DNA of 64,000 bases from Zunongwangia atlantica 22II14-10F7 (GCF_002094855.1 NZ_ARYN01000014.1:99835-163834); one strand, 5' to 3'; positions 17,550 to 26,692 are shown, counted from the first letter of the stretch. Program-made: numbers and translations. The notes: a model not told the origin generated them from the letters alone.

Positions 17550-19416
17550 TGATTAAGAAAGGTTCTCCACTATAGGGTTTTTCGTATTCGTCTTCTAAAC
17601 TGTTCTTAGGATCCATTACAAAGTCTTCAAGATCCTTACGTGTAATTTTTCCTTTTAGGTATTTTTCGATCATTAGAGTGGCAATTTTCCCACCGTAACG
17701 GCCTCCCCAATATCCATTTTCAACAAAAACTGCGATAGCTATTTTAGGGTCGTCTACAGGTGCAAAAGCAACAAAAATTGAATGATCTGTTAGTTGCATT
17801 CTTCTACCATCAACTTTTACAAAGTTTTCTGCGGTTCCAGTTTTCCCGGCAATTTCAATTCCTTCTACCTGCATAGAGCTTGCTGTACCATTTTTATACA
17901 CCTGATGCATTCCTTCTATCACCGGTTCGAAATTTTTAGTATCGATTGTGGTGTGATGTTTTTTAGTAAAGCGTTCGTCTTTTATAGGTTTGCCATCAAT
18001 CTCTTTTATCATATGCGGAGTATAATACCAGCCTTTATTGGCGATAGTAGCCGTCATATTTGCAAGTTGTATTGGAGTTAGAAGAACTTCTCCCTGGCCA
18101 ATGGCATTAGATAATGTGGCTGTAGCATACCATCTATAAGTTGGGTAATCGTAAATTTGATTATAGTATTCTGAAGTTGGTATTTTTCCTGGTCTACCCG
18201 TGCTTAGATCATTTCCTAAATAATCGCCAAGACCAAAACTTCTTACATGTTTGTTCCAGGCGTCCATTCCTTCTTGCGGAGTAGGATATTTTTCGATGAT
18301 CTTACGATAAACCTGAGCAAAATAAGAGTTGCAGGATTGTGCGATTCCCTGATTCATATTTACAGGGCTAGAATGTGCGTGGCATCCCATTTTACGTCCA
18401 CGACCATAGCTATAACCATGATGGCAAGAGAAAGTATCGTCGGTATCAACAACGCCTTCTTGCAGCGCGATCAATGCATTCATTGTTTTGAATGGAGATC
18501 CCGGTGGATATTGCGCTAAAATACTACGATCGTAAAGCGGCCTTGCGGTCGAATCCAACCACATTTTACTGAAATTAGATGATCTTTTTCTTCCTACTAA
18601 ATCGGCAGGATCGTAGGTTGGTGCAGTAACCATAGATAGAATTTCACCAGAAGAAGGTTCGATAGCGATTATTCCTCCGCGTTTGTTGGTCATGAGATAC
18701 TCACCATAAGCCTGTAAATCTGAATCTACCGAAATAGTAACGTCTTTACCACGTTCTGGTAAAGTATCATAAATTCCGTCCTTATAAGGGCCAATATCAC
18801 GATTCAGTTTATCTTTCTGAATATATTTTACACCTTTTACACCACGTAAAGTATCTTCGTAAACGCTCTCAACACCTTTTCTTCCTATTAAATCTCCACT
18901 GTTATAGTAAGGATTCTTTTTAACCGTTGCAGGAGCAACTTCAGCAATAAAACCTAAAACATTAGCGCTATGATCTACATGATAATCTCTTAAAGATCGT
19001 TTTTGAATATAAAAACCTTCGTAATTACGCATTTTCTCCTGTAAGAAAGCATATTCACTTTTGGTAAGTTGGGGCACAATTACTGAAGGTAAAAATGGAG
19101 AATAGATCTTAGCTTTATCTAATCTACGTTCTAATTCTTTACGTTCTAAGCTTACAATTTCACAAAGTTCTGTAGTGTCGAATGGCTTAAGATTACGCGG
19201 AATTACCATAACGTCATAAGACGGTTGGTTAGAAACCATAAGTTCACCATCACGATCGTAAATATAACCGCGTTGTGGATAATCGTAGATTACTTTTACC
19301 GCATTGTCATTAGATCGAACGGCAAAACTGTCGTCTACCACCTGAAGGTAAAACAGCCTGCCCAGAAAAACGAATCCGGTGGTAAGTATGATTACATATA
19401 ATAATATTCTCCTCAT
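17521..19416 (-). CDS. mrdA: Penicillin-binding protein 2 (transpeptidase)
   Basis: The elongation-specific transpeptidase that cross-links peptidoglycan, partner of RodA. One N-terminal membrane helix (about residues 5-25) precedes a dimerisation domain. The transpeptidase domain has SxxK in GSPFK (Ser307, Lys310), SxN in SCNSYF and KTG in AGKTGTAENF, so all three penicillin-binding motifs are intact. Length is 631 residues, normal for class B PBP2. Its start overlaps mreD by 4 bases and its end overlaps rodA by 29 bases, showing tight coupling within the elongasome operon. Confidence 0.95.
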   Translation of the reverse strand: MRRILLYVIILTTGFVFLGRLFYLQVVDDSFAVRSNDNAVKVIYDYPQRGYIYDRDGELMVSNQPSYDVMVIPRNLKPFDTTELCEIVSLERKELERRLDKAKIYSPFLPSVIVPQLTKSEYAFLQEKMRNYEGFYIQKRSLRDYHVDHSANVLGFIAEVAPATVKKNPYYNSGDLIGRKGVESVYEDTLRGVKGVKYIQKDKLNRDIGPYKDGIYDTLPERGKDVTISVDSDLQAYGEYLMTNKRGGIIAIEPSSGEILSMVTAPTYDPADLVGRKRSSNFSKMWLDSTARPLYDRSILAQYPPGSPFKTMNALIALQEGVVDTDDTFSCHHGYSYGRGRKMGCHAHSSPVNMNQGIAQSCNSYFAQVYRKIIEKYPTPQEGMDAWNKHVRSFGLGDYLGNDLSTGRPGKIPTSEYYNQIYDYPTYRWYATATLSNAIGQGEVLLTPIQLANMTATIANKGWYYTPHMIKEIDGKPIKDERFTKKHHTTIDTKNFEPVIEGMHQVYKNGTASSMQVEGIEIAGKTGTAENFVKVDGRRMQLTDHSIFVAFAPVDDPKIAIAVFVENGYWGGRYGGKIATLMIEKYLKGKITRKDLEDFVMDPKNSLEDEYEKPYSGEPFLINDGKKNGWL

Positions 19417-19919
19417 CGATATTTTTTGCTGAAAAGTGCGATACTCAGTAAAATTACAAGTACAGTAAATATACCTGAAAATAACGTCTTCTTAAGTACT
19501 AGTATTATATGACTAAAGCTAAACATTTCCAAAGAAAATAATACTAAATGATGTATCGCTACCATAAGTACCACATAGCTTATCCTGGCTCCAAGCGGAG
19601 TGGCCGATAAACGAAGTGTTTGATGGTCGTAACTTATACCAAAAGAAAACCGAAGTAAATTAGGCCTTACAAAAGCAGCAACTAAACAGGCAGCAGCATG
19701 TATGCCACCACTATCTTCAAAAATATCTACAGATAATCCTAGTAAGAAAGCAAGGAATAAAAATAAACTTTGGTTTGTATTAAAAGGATATAAAAGTAAA
19801 AAGAGAATATAAAGGTATGGATTTACATACCCTATAAAATTAATGTTGTTAAGTACAAGAACCTGAATTAAAATTAGGCCCACAAAACGTAGAATATTAG
19901 ATATTAGGCTGCTATTCAT
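19413..19919 (-). CDS. mreD: Rod shape-determining protein MreD
   Basis: A 168-residue integral membrane protein with about five helices, part of the elongasome linking MreC to the PBP2-RodA pair. Sequence is weakly conserved in the family, but NINFIGYVNPYLYILFLLLYP resembles the first loop of Bacteroidota MreD, in pieces of NPYLYI and FLLLYPF. It overlaps mrdA by 4 bases and mreC by 8 bases. Position between mreC and mrdA makes the call secure. Confidence 0.9.
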   Translation of the reverse strand: MNSSLISNILRFVGLILIQVLVLNNINFIGYVNPYLYILFLLLYPFNTNQSLFLFLAFLLGLSVDIFEDSGGIHAAACLVAAFVRPNLLRFSFGISYDHQTLRLSATPLGARISYVVLMVAIHHLVLFSLEMFSFSHIILVLKKTLFSGIFTVLVILLSIALFSKKYR

Positions 19920-20736
19920 TTTCGTCTCCTTCTTCTAAAGAAAGAATTTCTTCCTTGTTCTTATTCTCAATTACATAAACATAACCAATATTGGTCATAT
20001 CGTTGAATAGCTTTACGTTTATCGTAAAATAACTCTCTGTATTATCTAATTTGAAATCCTGAATGGTGCCAATTTGTATGCCTTTTGGGAAAATCAAACT
20101 TTTCCCGCCAGTAATAATAGTGTCACCTTTTGCAACAGGAGCTTGTTTAGGAACATCTGTAAGTTGCATTAAATTAGGATCTTTACCATCCCATATCAAA
20201 CTACCAAAATGATTAGATTTTTTAAGCTGAGCGTTAATTTTAGATTGGGAGTTTAAAATAGAAATAACACGGGAGTAATTTCTATTTGTTCTATCAATTA
20301 TTCCAATAATACCTTTACTGGTTACCACACCATTCTCTGCAGCGATACTATCTTTTTCACCTTTATCCAGGGTGATGTAGTTGTCTCTTTTAGAGAAATT
20401 ATTATTAATCACATCTGCACTTCTAAATATATAATCTGAAGCAAATGTGGTGTCGGTATAATTCGGGATGGTATCTTCTCCGCTTAATTGCCTTATGATG
20501 TTTCGAAGATTTTTATTCTCTTCTACCAAACGCTGGTTATATTCATCTAAATAAAAGTAATCCTGGATGTTATTATTCCAGGAATATATGCCGCCGGTTA
20601 CCCAATTGGCAGAACTTATAAATTTACTTTTATGAAATGAATGGGTTTGGATCGTAAGGAAAATAGAAAACGCCAGCAATGCCAAGAACAAAATATTATT
20701 CTTGTTCCGAATCAGAAAATTGAATATCTGCTGCAT
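19912..20736 (-). CDS. mreC: Rod shape-determining protein MreC
   Basis: A bitopic periplasmic scaffold that activates PBP2. A single N-terminal membrane helix (about residues 14-32) is followed by a coiled coil containing NQRLVEENKNLRNIIRQL and then the beta domain with VVTSKGIIGIIDRTNRNYSRV. The last residues are acidic. Length is 274 residues. It lies 15 bases downstream of mreB in the elongasome operon. Confidence 0.93.
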   Translation of the reverse strand: MQQIFNFLIRNKNNILFLALLAFSIFLTIQTHSFHKSKFISSANWVTGGIYSWNNNIQDYFYLDEYNQRLVEENKNLRNIIRQLSGEDTIPNYTDTTFASDYIFRSADVINNNFSKRDNYITLDKGEKDSIAAENGVVTSKGIIGIIDRTNRNYSRVISILNSQSKINAQLKKSNHFGSLIWDGKDPNLMQLTDVPKQAPVAKGDTIITGGKSLIFPKGIQIGTIQDFKLDNTESYFTINVKLFNDMTNIGYVYVIENKNKEEILSLEEGDENE

Positions 20737-20751
20737 AAGCTACTGCTTCTC

Positions 20752-21780
20752 CTACTTGATCAATATTCCTTTATATCTATTTAGCGTTTTTAAAGTAATA
20801 CCAGTTCCTCTTACCACCGCTCTTAAAGGATCTTCAGCAATATAAACCGGTAGATCTGTTTTGGTAGATAAACGCTTATCTAAACCTCTTAACATCGATC
20901 CACCACCGGCAAGATAAATACCAGTATTGTAAATATCTGCTGCTAATTCTGGCGGAGTTTGAGATAAGGTTTCCATAACCGCATCTTCAATCCTAAGAAT
21001 AGATTTGTCCAGTGCTTTGGCAATTTCTCGATAAGAAATATTTACCTGTTTTGGTTTTCCTGTTAAAAGATCACGCCCCTGTACGCTCATTTCTTCTGGC
21101 GGAACTTCTAAATCTTCAGTAGCGGCACCAATTTGGATTTTAATTTTTTCCGCAGTACGTTCACCCACATAAAGGTTATGCTGTGTACGCATATAATATA
21201 CGATATCGTTGGTAAAAACATCCCCGGCAATTTTGATAGATTTGTCACAAACAATTCCGCCAAGTGCGATCACCGCGATCTCTGTAGTACCACCACCTAT
21301 ATCTACGATCATGTTCCCTTTTGGCTGCATGATGTCTACACCAATACCAATAGCAGCAGCCATAGGTTCATGAATAAGGTAAACTTCTTTACCATTAACA
21401 CGCTCGGCACTTTCTTTAACCGCACGCATTTCAACTTCTGTAATTCCAGATGGGATACAAATAACCATTCTTAGAGCCGGCGTAAACATTTTACGTTTAA
21501 GTGCGGGAATCTCTTTAATGAACATGGTAAGCATCTTCTCACTGGCATCAAAATCTGCAATTACACCGTCTTTTAACGGCCTAATAGTTTTGATATTCTC
21601 ATGTGTTTTTCCCTGCATCATTGCCGCTTCTTTTCCAACAGCCGTAATTTTTCCAGAGGTACGATCACGGGCTACTATTGAAGGGCTATCCACCACCACC
21701 TTATCATTATGTATGATAAGAGTGTTGGCAGTTCCTAAATCTATCGCTATTTCTTCAATGAGAAAATCAAAAAATCCCAT
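20752..21780 (-). CDS. mreB: Rod shape-determining protein MreB (actin-like)
   Basis: A cytoplasmic actin homologue that forms membrane-bound filaments and directs side-wall synthesis. Conserved blocks include AIDLGTANTLI (phosphate 1), NMIVDIGGGTTEIAVI (phosphate 2) and IYLAGGGSMLRGLDKRL (adenosine site). Length (342 residues) is typical. The gene begins 32 bases after the purH stop without a visible promoter or terminator, so it is likely read through from purH. Confidence 0.97.
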   Translation of the reverse strand: MGFFDFLIEEIAIDLGTANTLIIHNDKVVVDSPSIVARDRTSGKITAVGKEAAMMQGKTHENIKTIRPLKDGVIADFDASEKMLTMFIKEIPALKRKMFTPALRMVICIPSGITEVEMRAVKESAERVNGKEVYLIHEPMAAAIGIGVDIMQPKGNMIVDIGGGTTEIAVIALGGIVCDKSIKIAGDVFTNDIVYYMRTQHNLYVGERTAEKIKIQIGAATEDLEVPPEEMSVQGRDLLTGKPKQVNISYREIAKALDKSILRIEDAVMETLSQTPPELAADIYNTGIYLAGGGSMLRGLDKRLSTKTDLPVYIAEDPLRAVVRGTGITLKTLNRYKGILIK

Positions 21781-21812
21781 AGGTTATTTTATGTATTGGT
21801 AAAAGTATTCTA

Positions 21813-23345
21813 TTAGTGTTTAAAATGGCGGGTTCCTGTCATCACCATTGCAATATCATTTTCATTACAATAATCGATACTTAATTGATCTTTTATAGAA
21901 CCACCTGGTTGGATTACTGCTGTAATCCCTGCATTTCCGGCAATTTCTACGCAATCTGGGAATGGGAAAAAGGCATCACTTGCCATTACCGCTCCTTTAA
22001 GATCGAAATTAAAAGAACCTGCTTTTTCAATACTTTGTCTTAGAGCATCTACACGTGAGGTTTGTCCCGTTCCGCTAGAACAAAGTTGTTTGTTTTTTGC
22101 CAGAACAATAGTATTAGATTTTGTGTGCTTACAAATTTTTGAAGCAAACAAAAGATCTTCGATTTCCCGTTCTGTAGGTTTATTATTTGTTGCGTAGGAT
22201 AAATCGTCTAAAACATCTGTTTTATTGTCTTTATCCTGAACTAAAACTCCGTTTAAACAGGTGCGAACCTGATTTTCTGGAAGTTCTGTTTCTTTTTGAA
22301 TTAAAATAATTCTGTTTTTCTTTCCTTTTAAAATTTCTAAAGCCTCTTCAGAAAAAGAAGGAGCGATAACTACTTCACAAAATAAAGAATGAATTTCTTC
22401 AGCAGTAGCCTTATCAATTTCAGTATTAGCAATTAAAATTCCGCCGAAAGCAGAAACTGGATCACCAGCCAAAGCATCTACATAAGCTTGCTTTATTGTA
22501 TCACGTTGAGCAAGACCACAAGCATTGTTATGTTTTAAGATTGCAAATGTTGGTGCTTCTCCTTTAAACTCGTTCATAAGAACTACTGCGGCATCAACAT
22601 CTAAAAGGTTGTTGTAAGATAGTTCTTTTCCGTGGAGCTTATCAAACATTGCATCAAAATCTCCAAAAAATGTTCCTTTTTGATGTGGATTTTCACCATA
22701 TCGTAAAGATTTTCCTTCCTGAATACTTTGCTTAAAAGCAGGAATTTCTTCTGAAGTATTAAAATAGTTAAAAATAGCAGTATCGTAATGCGAAGAGATA
22801 TTGAATGATTTTGCCGCGAAATTTTTACGTTGCGCTAAGCTGGTTTCACCATTTCCTTCGTTTAAAATATCCAAGAAATCTGCATAATCGTTTACAGAAG
22901 ATACACAAAGTACATCTTTAAAGTTCTTAGCAGCTGCACGAATAAGTGAAATACCACCTATATCTATTTTCTCGATAATATCCTGTTCAGAAGCTCCAGA
23001 AGCTACTGTTTTTTCGAAAGGATAAAGATCTACAATTACGATGTCTATTTGTGGAATCTCGTATTGAGCAATTTCTTTAACGTCACTCTCGTTATCCTGG
23101 CGGTTTAATATTCCTCCAAAAACTTTTGGGTGTAATGTTTTTACACGTCCGCCTAAAATAGAAGGGTAAGAAGTAACGTCTTCTACAGGAACAACATCGA
23201 TTCCTAGATCTTTAATAAATTTCTCTGTTCCTCCGGTAGAATAAATTGTAATTCCCAGATCGTTAAGCTTTTCAACGATGGGAGCCAAACCATCTTTACT
23301 AAAAACTGAAATTAATGCAGATTTGGCTTGTTTTAAATTGCTCAT
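21813..23345 (-). CDS. purH: Bifunctional AICAR formyltransferase / IMP cyclohydrolase
   Basis: Carries out the last two steps of purine synthesis. The N-terminal MGS-like cyclohydrolase domain starts with KQAKSALISVFSKDGL and has TLHPKVFGGIL; the transformylase domain has SLRYGENPHQKGTFFG, LKHNNACGLA with the catalytic His, and VMASDAFFPFPDCVEIA. Length of 510 residues is standard. It heads a run of seven minus-strand genes that continues into mreBCD-mrdA-rodA. A good -7 box lies just upstream. Confidence 0.97.
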   Translation of the reverse strand: MSNLKQAKSALISVFSKDGLAPIVEKLNDLGITIYSTGGTEKFIKDLGIDVVPVEDVTSYPSILGGRVKTLHPKVFGGILNRQDNESDVKEIAQYEIPQIDIVIVDLYPFEKTVASGASEQDIIEKIDIGGISLIRAAAKNFKDVLCVSSVNDYADFLDILNEGNGETSLAQRKNFAAKSFNISSHYDTAIFNYFNTSEEIPAFKQSIQEGKSLRYGENPHQKGTFFGDFDAMFDKLHGKELSYNNLLDVDAAVVLMNEFKGEAPTFAILKHNNACGLAQRDTIKQAYVDALAGDPVSAFGGILIANTEIDKATAEEIHSLFCEVVIAPSFSEEALEILKGKKNRIILIQKETELPENQVRTCLNGVLVQDKDNKTDVLDDLSYATNNKPTEREIEDLLFASKICKHTKSNTIVLAKNKQLCSSGTGQTSRVDALRQSIEKAGSFNFDLKGAVMASDAFFPFPDCVEIAGNAGITAVIQPGGSIKDQLSIDYCNENDIAMVMTGTRHFKH

Positions 23346-23367
23346 TATGTTGTGTTTGTTAAAGAGG

Positions 23368-23375
23368 CAAAAGTA
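23368..23375 (-). promoter_or_regulatory. Promoter -7 box for purH-mre operon
   Basis: The minus strand reads TACTTTTG, a perfect TAnnTTTG match, about 23 bases upstream of the purH ATG. No clear TTG at the expected -33 spacing. Confidence 0.5.
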
Positions 23376-23491
23376 AGTATTTAAGGCAAAAACTTAAAAG
23401 TGTTTTTGCTTATTTATAAATAAATTTTGTAACGAATATTTAAGCTGTGCGTCATATAAATAATTCTGTTTAAAAAAGCAGCCGTTTTATT

Positions 23492-24745
23492 ATGCTTATA
23501 TTTCTAAGAGTACTTGGTGAGAGCTTTAATTTTGCGATTAATGCATTAAAAAATAACCTGTTGCGTACATTCCTTTCGTTGCTAGGAGTAACTATTGGAA
23601 TTTTCTCTATTATAGGTGTACTTGCTGCTGTAGATTCATTAAAGAACGAAATTTCTGGATCTTTAAGCAGTTTGGATAATAGTACAACGATCGTGATGCG
23701 TTTTAACTTTGGCCCTACAGATATTCCGCGTTGGAAATGGCAACAATTTCCAGATGTTACTTACGACGAATATCAGTTCTTAAAACGAAATCTTCCAGAT
23801 GCCAAAGCAGTCACTTTTACTCAAAACGTGCCTGCTGAAACTATAAAATATCAGGATGCCAGTAGCCTTGGAGTGACAGTTCAGGCTGTGGGAAGTGAGT
23901 ATTACGATATTGAAGCGATTAATATTGAAGAAGGTCGATTTTTTAACGAATCTGAGGCTGCCAGCGGTTCACCTGTTATCGTAATGGGGAGCGAGATCGC
24001 AGAAAATCTCTTCGGAAGCATAGATCCAATGGGGAAACAGGTGAGAATGTACGGTAGAAAATTCACCGTAATAGGTTTGCTTAAAAAAGAAGGTTCATCG
24101 ATGTTTGGACCTAGTAAAGACAGTCAGGTTTTTGTGCCCGTAAATGTTACCAGAAGAATTTATGGAGAAAATAATAGAAGCATTTTTCCTCAAATAATGA
24201 TAAAACCAGAAGCAGATGTCGACAATGCAGAATTCCTTGCGGTTTTAGAACAACGCCTAAGAACTTTCCGCGGAATAAAACCCGGCGAGGTAAGTACCTT
24301 TTTTGTTAATCAGTTAAAAGGTTTTACAGAAATGATTGATAATATAACAGGAACACTAAACGTCATTGGGTTGGTTATTAGTGGATTTTCCTTGTTAGTT
24401 GGTGGTTTTGGGATTGCCAACATCATGTTTGTAAGTGTAAAAGAGCGAACAAATCTTATCGGAATTCAAAAATCACTGGGAGCGAAAAATAAATTTATTC
24501 TTTTCCAATTTCTTTTCGAAGCAATAATTCTGGCCATTATTGGTGGAGCTGCAGGTTTGTTTTTAGTGTGGATAGCCACACTTATTGCTTCTAATTTTAC
24601 AGGAGATTTCGATTTTGTTCTTTCTTTCGGAAATATTATGTTGGGAACAACAGTTTCAGCATTAATTGGATTAATTTCCGGGATAATCCCGGCGATTTCA
24701 GCATCCAGATTAGATCCTGTTGAAGCTATTAGAACCGGAATGTAA
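23492..24745 (+). CDS. ABC transporter permease, MacB/FtsX type
   Basis: An inner-membrane permease of 417 residues with the MacB architecture: one N-terminal helix (about 20-45, containing LLRTFLSLLGVTIGIFSIIG), a long periplasmic domain (MacB-PCD, about 50-270) and three C-terminal helices of the FtsX domain with GFGIANIMFVSVKERTNLIG in pieces. The C-terminal SRLDPVEAIRTGM is the classic ending. These proteins work by mechanotransmission, not direct transport, together with an ABC ATPase. No ATPase gene is adjacent, so the partner lies elsewhere. It is divergent from purH. Confidence 0.88.
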   Translation: MLIFLRVLGESFNFAINALKNNLLRTFLSLLGVTIGIFSIIGVLAAVDSLKNEISGSLSSLDNSTTIVMRFNFGPTDIPRWKWQQFPDVTYDEYQFLKRNLPDAKAVTFTQNVPAETIKYQDASSLGVTVQAVGSEYYDIEAINIEEGRFFNESEAASGSPVIVMGSEIAENLFGSIDPMGKQVRMYGRKFTVIGLLKKEGSSMFGPSKDSQVFVPVNVTRRIYGENNRSIFPQIMIKPEADVDNAEFLAVLEQRLRTFRGIKPGEVSTFFVNQLKGFTEMIDNITGTLNVIGLVISGFSLLVGGFGIANIMFVSVKERTNLIGIQKSLGAKNKFILFQFLFEAIILAIIGGAAGLFLVWIATLIASNFTGDFDFVLSFGNIMLGTTVSALIGLISGIIPAISASRLDPVEAIRTGM

Positions 24746-25019
24746 CATTTAGACCGCTACGCTTTGAGAGAATAGATTTTAGAGTTTAGACAAGAGAATT
24801 TTGCACTCTGAAAATATAAAAACCTCATAATCTCGATAAATATCAGGATTATGAGGTTTTAATTTTTTAAATCTATTTTACTCGATAATCGAGATTAAAT
24901 GCGCCGAGGCTTGCCTCTATACAAGACGATTTTCAACAAAATGCTTCACGGGCTTGCCCTGAGGTAGTTTACTGCGCCAACTGCGACTGCAATTTTCTTA
25001 CTGTAAACTGTCTACTAAA
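24746..25019. repeat. Spacer with terminator and degenerate repeat words
   Basis: No gene is seen. Bases 24750-24800 hold words (AGACCGCTACGCT, GAGAATAGAT, TAGACAAG) that recur in altered form at 30965 and 32390. Two short hairpins with TT loops, GAGGC-TT-GCCTC (24906-24917) and GGGC-TT-GCCC (24950-24959), follow, and the end reads ACTGTAAACTGT, also found near 31116-31140. Confidence 0.5.
24819..24864 (+). terminator. Intrinsic terminator after the ABC permease
   Basis: Stem AAAACCTCATAATC (24819-24832) pairs with GATTATGAGGTTTT (24847-24860), followed by a T-rich stretch. Confidence 0.75.
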
Positions 25020-25481
25020 TTACTGCTCCAGTATCTCGGCTACCTTTTCGTTTACAAATTCTAAGAACAATTCGTCTTCTTTAGAAAATGGATCTGGCGT
25101 ATGAGAGTCGATATCAATCTGACCAATATTTTCACCATTTACGAATAATGGCACTACGATTTCAGCTTTCACGTGAATGCTACATGCGATATAGTTGTTC
25201 TGTGCTTTTACATCTGGCACCACAAAATTCTCGTTAGAAACAGCAACCTGCCCGCAAATTCCTTTTCCGAAGGGAATAATTTCATGATCGGTTGGTTCAC
25301 CGGCAAAAGAGCGAAGTTTTAATTCCTCTTTATCACCATTTTTAAAATAAAATCCAACCCAGTTATAATAAGGAATGTTTTCCATCAATAACTCACAAAC
25401 CTGCGTTAATCGATGATCTACAGATAATTCTTTGGTATTTAGAATGTCTTCAACCTGTGGTCTTAATTTGTCAAATGGCAT
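25020..25481 (-). CDS. GAF-domain protein, free methionine-R-sulfoxide reductase-like
   Basis: A 153-residue single GAF domain protein related to fRMsr (MsrC), which reduces free methionine-R-sulfoxide. The blocks YYNWVGFYF, FGKGICGQVA, NYIACS, EIVVPLF and QIDIDSHTPDPFS match MsrC well. Cys76 and Cys100 are 24 residues apart, like Cys94 and Cys118 of the E. coli enzyme as I recall them. The third family Cys, expected ten residues before Cys76, is replaced (His66). The enzyme could still work through one disulfide, or the protein may be only a GAF sensor. It is transcribed alone, facing away from XrtF. Confidence 0.8.
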   Translation of the reverse strand: MPFDKLRPQVEDILNTKELSVDHRLTQVCELLMENIPYYNWVGFYFKNGDKEELKLRSFAGEPTDHEIIPFGKGICGQVAVSNENFVVPDVKAQNNYIACSIHVKAEIVVPLFVNGENIGQIDIDSHTPDPFSKEDELFLEFVNEKVAEILEQ

Positions 25482-25539
25482 AATTTCTAATTTTTAAGCA
25501 AAAGTATTTAAAATCTAAGTGCTGTTACAGCCATTTGTC

Positions 25540-25547
25540 TAAATTTG
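25540..25547 (+). promoter_or_regulatory. Promoter -7 box for xrtF
   Basis: TAAATTTG is a perfect TAnnTTTG match. The predicted start point (about 25551-25554) lies about ten bases before the TTG start codon at 25564 and supports that start. Confidence 0.5.
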
Positions 25548-25563
25548 TTGAAACTCATTACAA

Positions 25564-26124
25564 TTGCTTCAGCTTTTTAAAAAATATAGCGTTGTTATTC
25601 GGTTTATAGCCGTTTTCCTGGGAAGTTACTTTCTGCTTTCTGTGCTATATAATTCCTATTTAATTTATTCTGAAGCTCAAACTGAATTTTACCCCGATTT
25701 TTTCACCAATATCGTTAGCAGGCAAAGTGCTGCGATCATGGAATTTATGGGATACTCGATAAAACTTGAAGCTCACGAAACCGAAAGTGCCATAAAGGTT
25801 TTTATTGAAGATGCTTTTTTAGTCCGCGTGGTAGAAGGCTGTAATAGCATAAGTGTGATCATACTTTTTGTATCTTTTATTCTGTCTTTCTTTGCGAAAA
25901 AAAGAACCACGATTTTATATATTTTGGGCGGGAGTGTACTTATTTATGCTATGAATTTAATTCGAATCGCATTGCTTACCATTGGTGTCTATGAGTATCT
26001 AGAATACACTAATTTAATGCACGAAATTATTTTTCCGCTAATTATCTACGGTACCGTTATCATTTTATGGATTTCCTGGGTGCGGGTATATGCAAATTTA
26101 GAAAAGAATGAAGACCAGGTATAG
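25564..26124 (+). CDS. xrtF: Exosortase family protein XrtF
   Basis: A membrane-embedded cysteine transpeptidase-like protein of 186 residues. The exosortase triad is visible: Cys93 in VVEGCNSIS, Arg134 in MNLIRIAL and His153 in LMHEIIF. Around it are about five membrane helices. The start is a TTG (25564): no in-frame ATG precedes the conserved KKYSVVIRF N-terminus, and a promoter box lies just upstream. Exosortases normally cut and anchor proteins with a C-terminal sorting tail; for XrtF no cognate tail is established as far as I know. It overlaps the next gene by 17 bases, so the two are coupled. Confidence 0.9.
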   Translation: MLQLFKKYSVVIRFIAVFLGSYFLLSVLYNSYLIYSEAQTEFYPDFFTNIVSRQSAAIMEFMGYSIKLEAHETESAIKVFIEDAFLVRVVEGCNSISVIILFVSFILSFFAKKRTTILYILGGSVLIYAMNLIRIALLTIGVYEYLEYTNLMHEIIFPLIIYGTVIILWISWVRVYANLEKNEDQV

Positions 26125-26560
26125 AATCATTTTAATCGGGATCTTAGTGATCGTACTGGCGGCCATTCGGTTTTACGAAGGCAGTATTTTCTACGATCCG
26201 TTAATGCGTTTTTTTAAATCTTCAGATTACCTGCGCGATAAGATTCCAGAGTTTAAGCCTGGATTATTAATTCTGAATACATTTTTTAGATATACACTAA
26301 ACAGTCTCATCTCCGTAGGGATCATCGCGATAGCGTTCGTAGATCGCAATATTGTAAAGTTTTCAGCCGTTTTATTCCTCTTGCTTTTTGGGATTGCCGG
26401 GAGCGTGTTTAGCTATTTAGTTTTTACTATTGAAAATGAACATTTTCTCGCTCTGTTTTATGTTCGTCGTTTTTTAATTCATCCGGTATTCATTTTGGTG
26501 CTTTTACCGGCCTTTTATTATTACCGAATGCACAATCGAAGAATTAAGAATTCAAATTGA
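26108..26560 (+). CDS. Exosortase F-associated membrane protein
   Basis: A 150-residue protein with about four membrane helices, at approximately residues 7-22, 58-78, 84-105 and 122-140. The family is found beside XrtF in Flavobacteriia; its function is unknown. The motif RFYEGSIFYDPLMRFFKSSDY and the following NTFFRYTLNSLISVGI region are the conserved part, in blocks. The start overlaps xrtF by 17 bases. Co-occurrence suggests a complex with XrtF in the inner membrane, but this is inference. Confidence 0.85.
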   Translation: MKTRYRIILIGILVIVLAAIRFYEGSIFYDPLMRFFKSSDYLRDKIPEFKPGLLILNTFFRYTLNSLISVGIIAIAFVDRNIVKFSAVLFLLLFGIAGSVFSYLVFTIENEHFLALFYVRRFLIHPVFILVLLPAFYYYRMHNRRIKNSN

Positions 26561-26662
26561 AAGAATTTTCCTGAATTTTGAAATTCCAAGATTTGGTTTT
26601 CTATTATTTTTGCTGAATAAGTTGCTATTTGTCTTGTTCTAAGCTAGTTTGCTATTTTTTTG

Positions 26663-26692
26663 TTGTAAATTATTGATTATCGACTACTTTTG
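26663..26692 (+). promoter_or_regulatory. Full consensus promoter of the copper island
   Basis: TTG (26663-26665), 19 bases, then TACTTTTG (26685-26692): an exact Bacteroidota TTG-N19-TAnnTTTG promoter. The ATG of the next gene starts only six bases after the box, so the mRNA may have almost no leader. Confidence 0.75.

Noticed and set aside
24906..24959. tRNA or structured RNA in the spacer with paired GGC-TT-GCC hairpins
   Set aside because: The hairpins are only 4-5 base pairs long and there is no cloverleaf, T-loop or conserved RNA motif.
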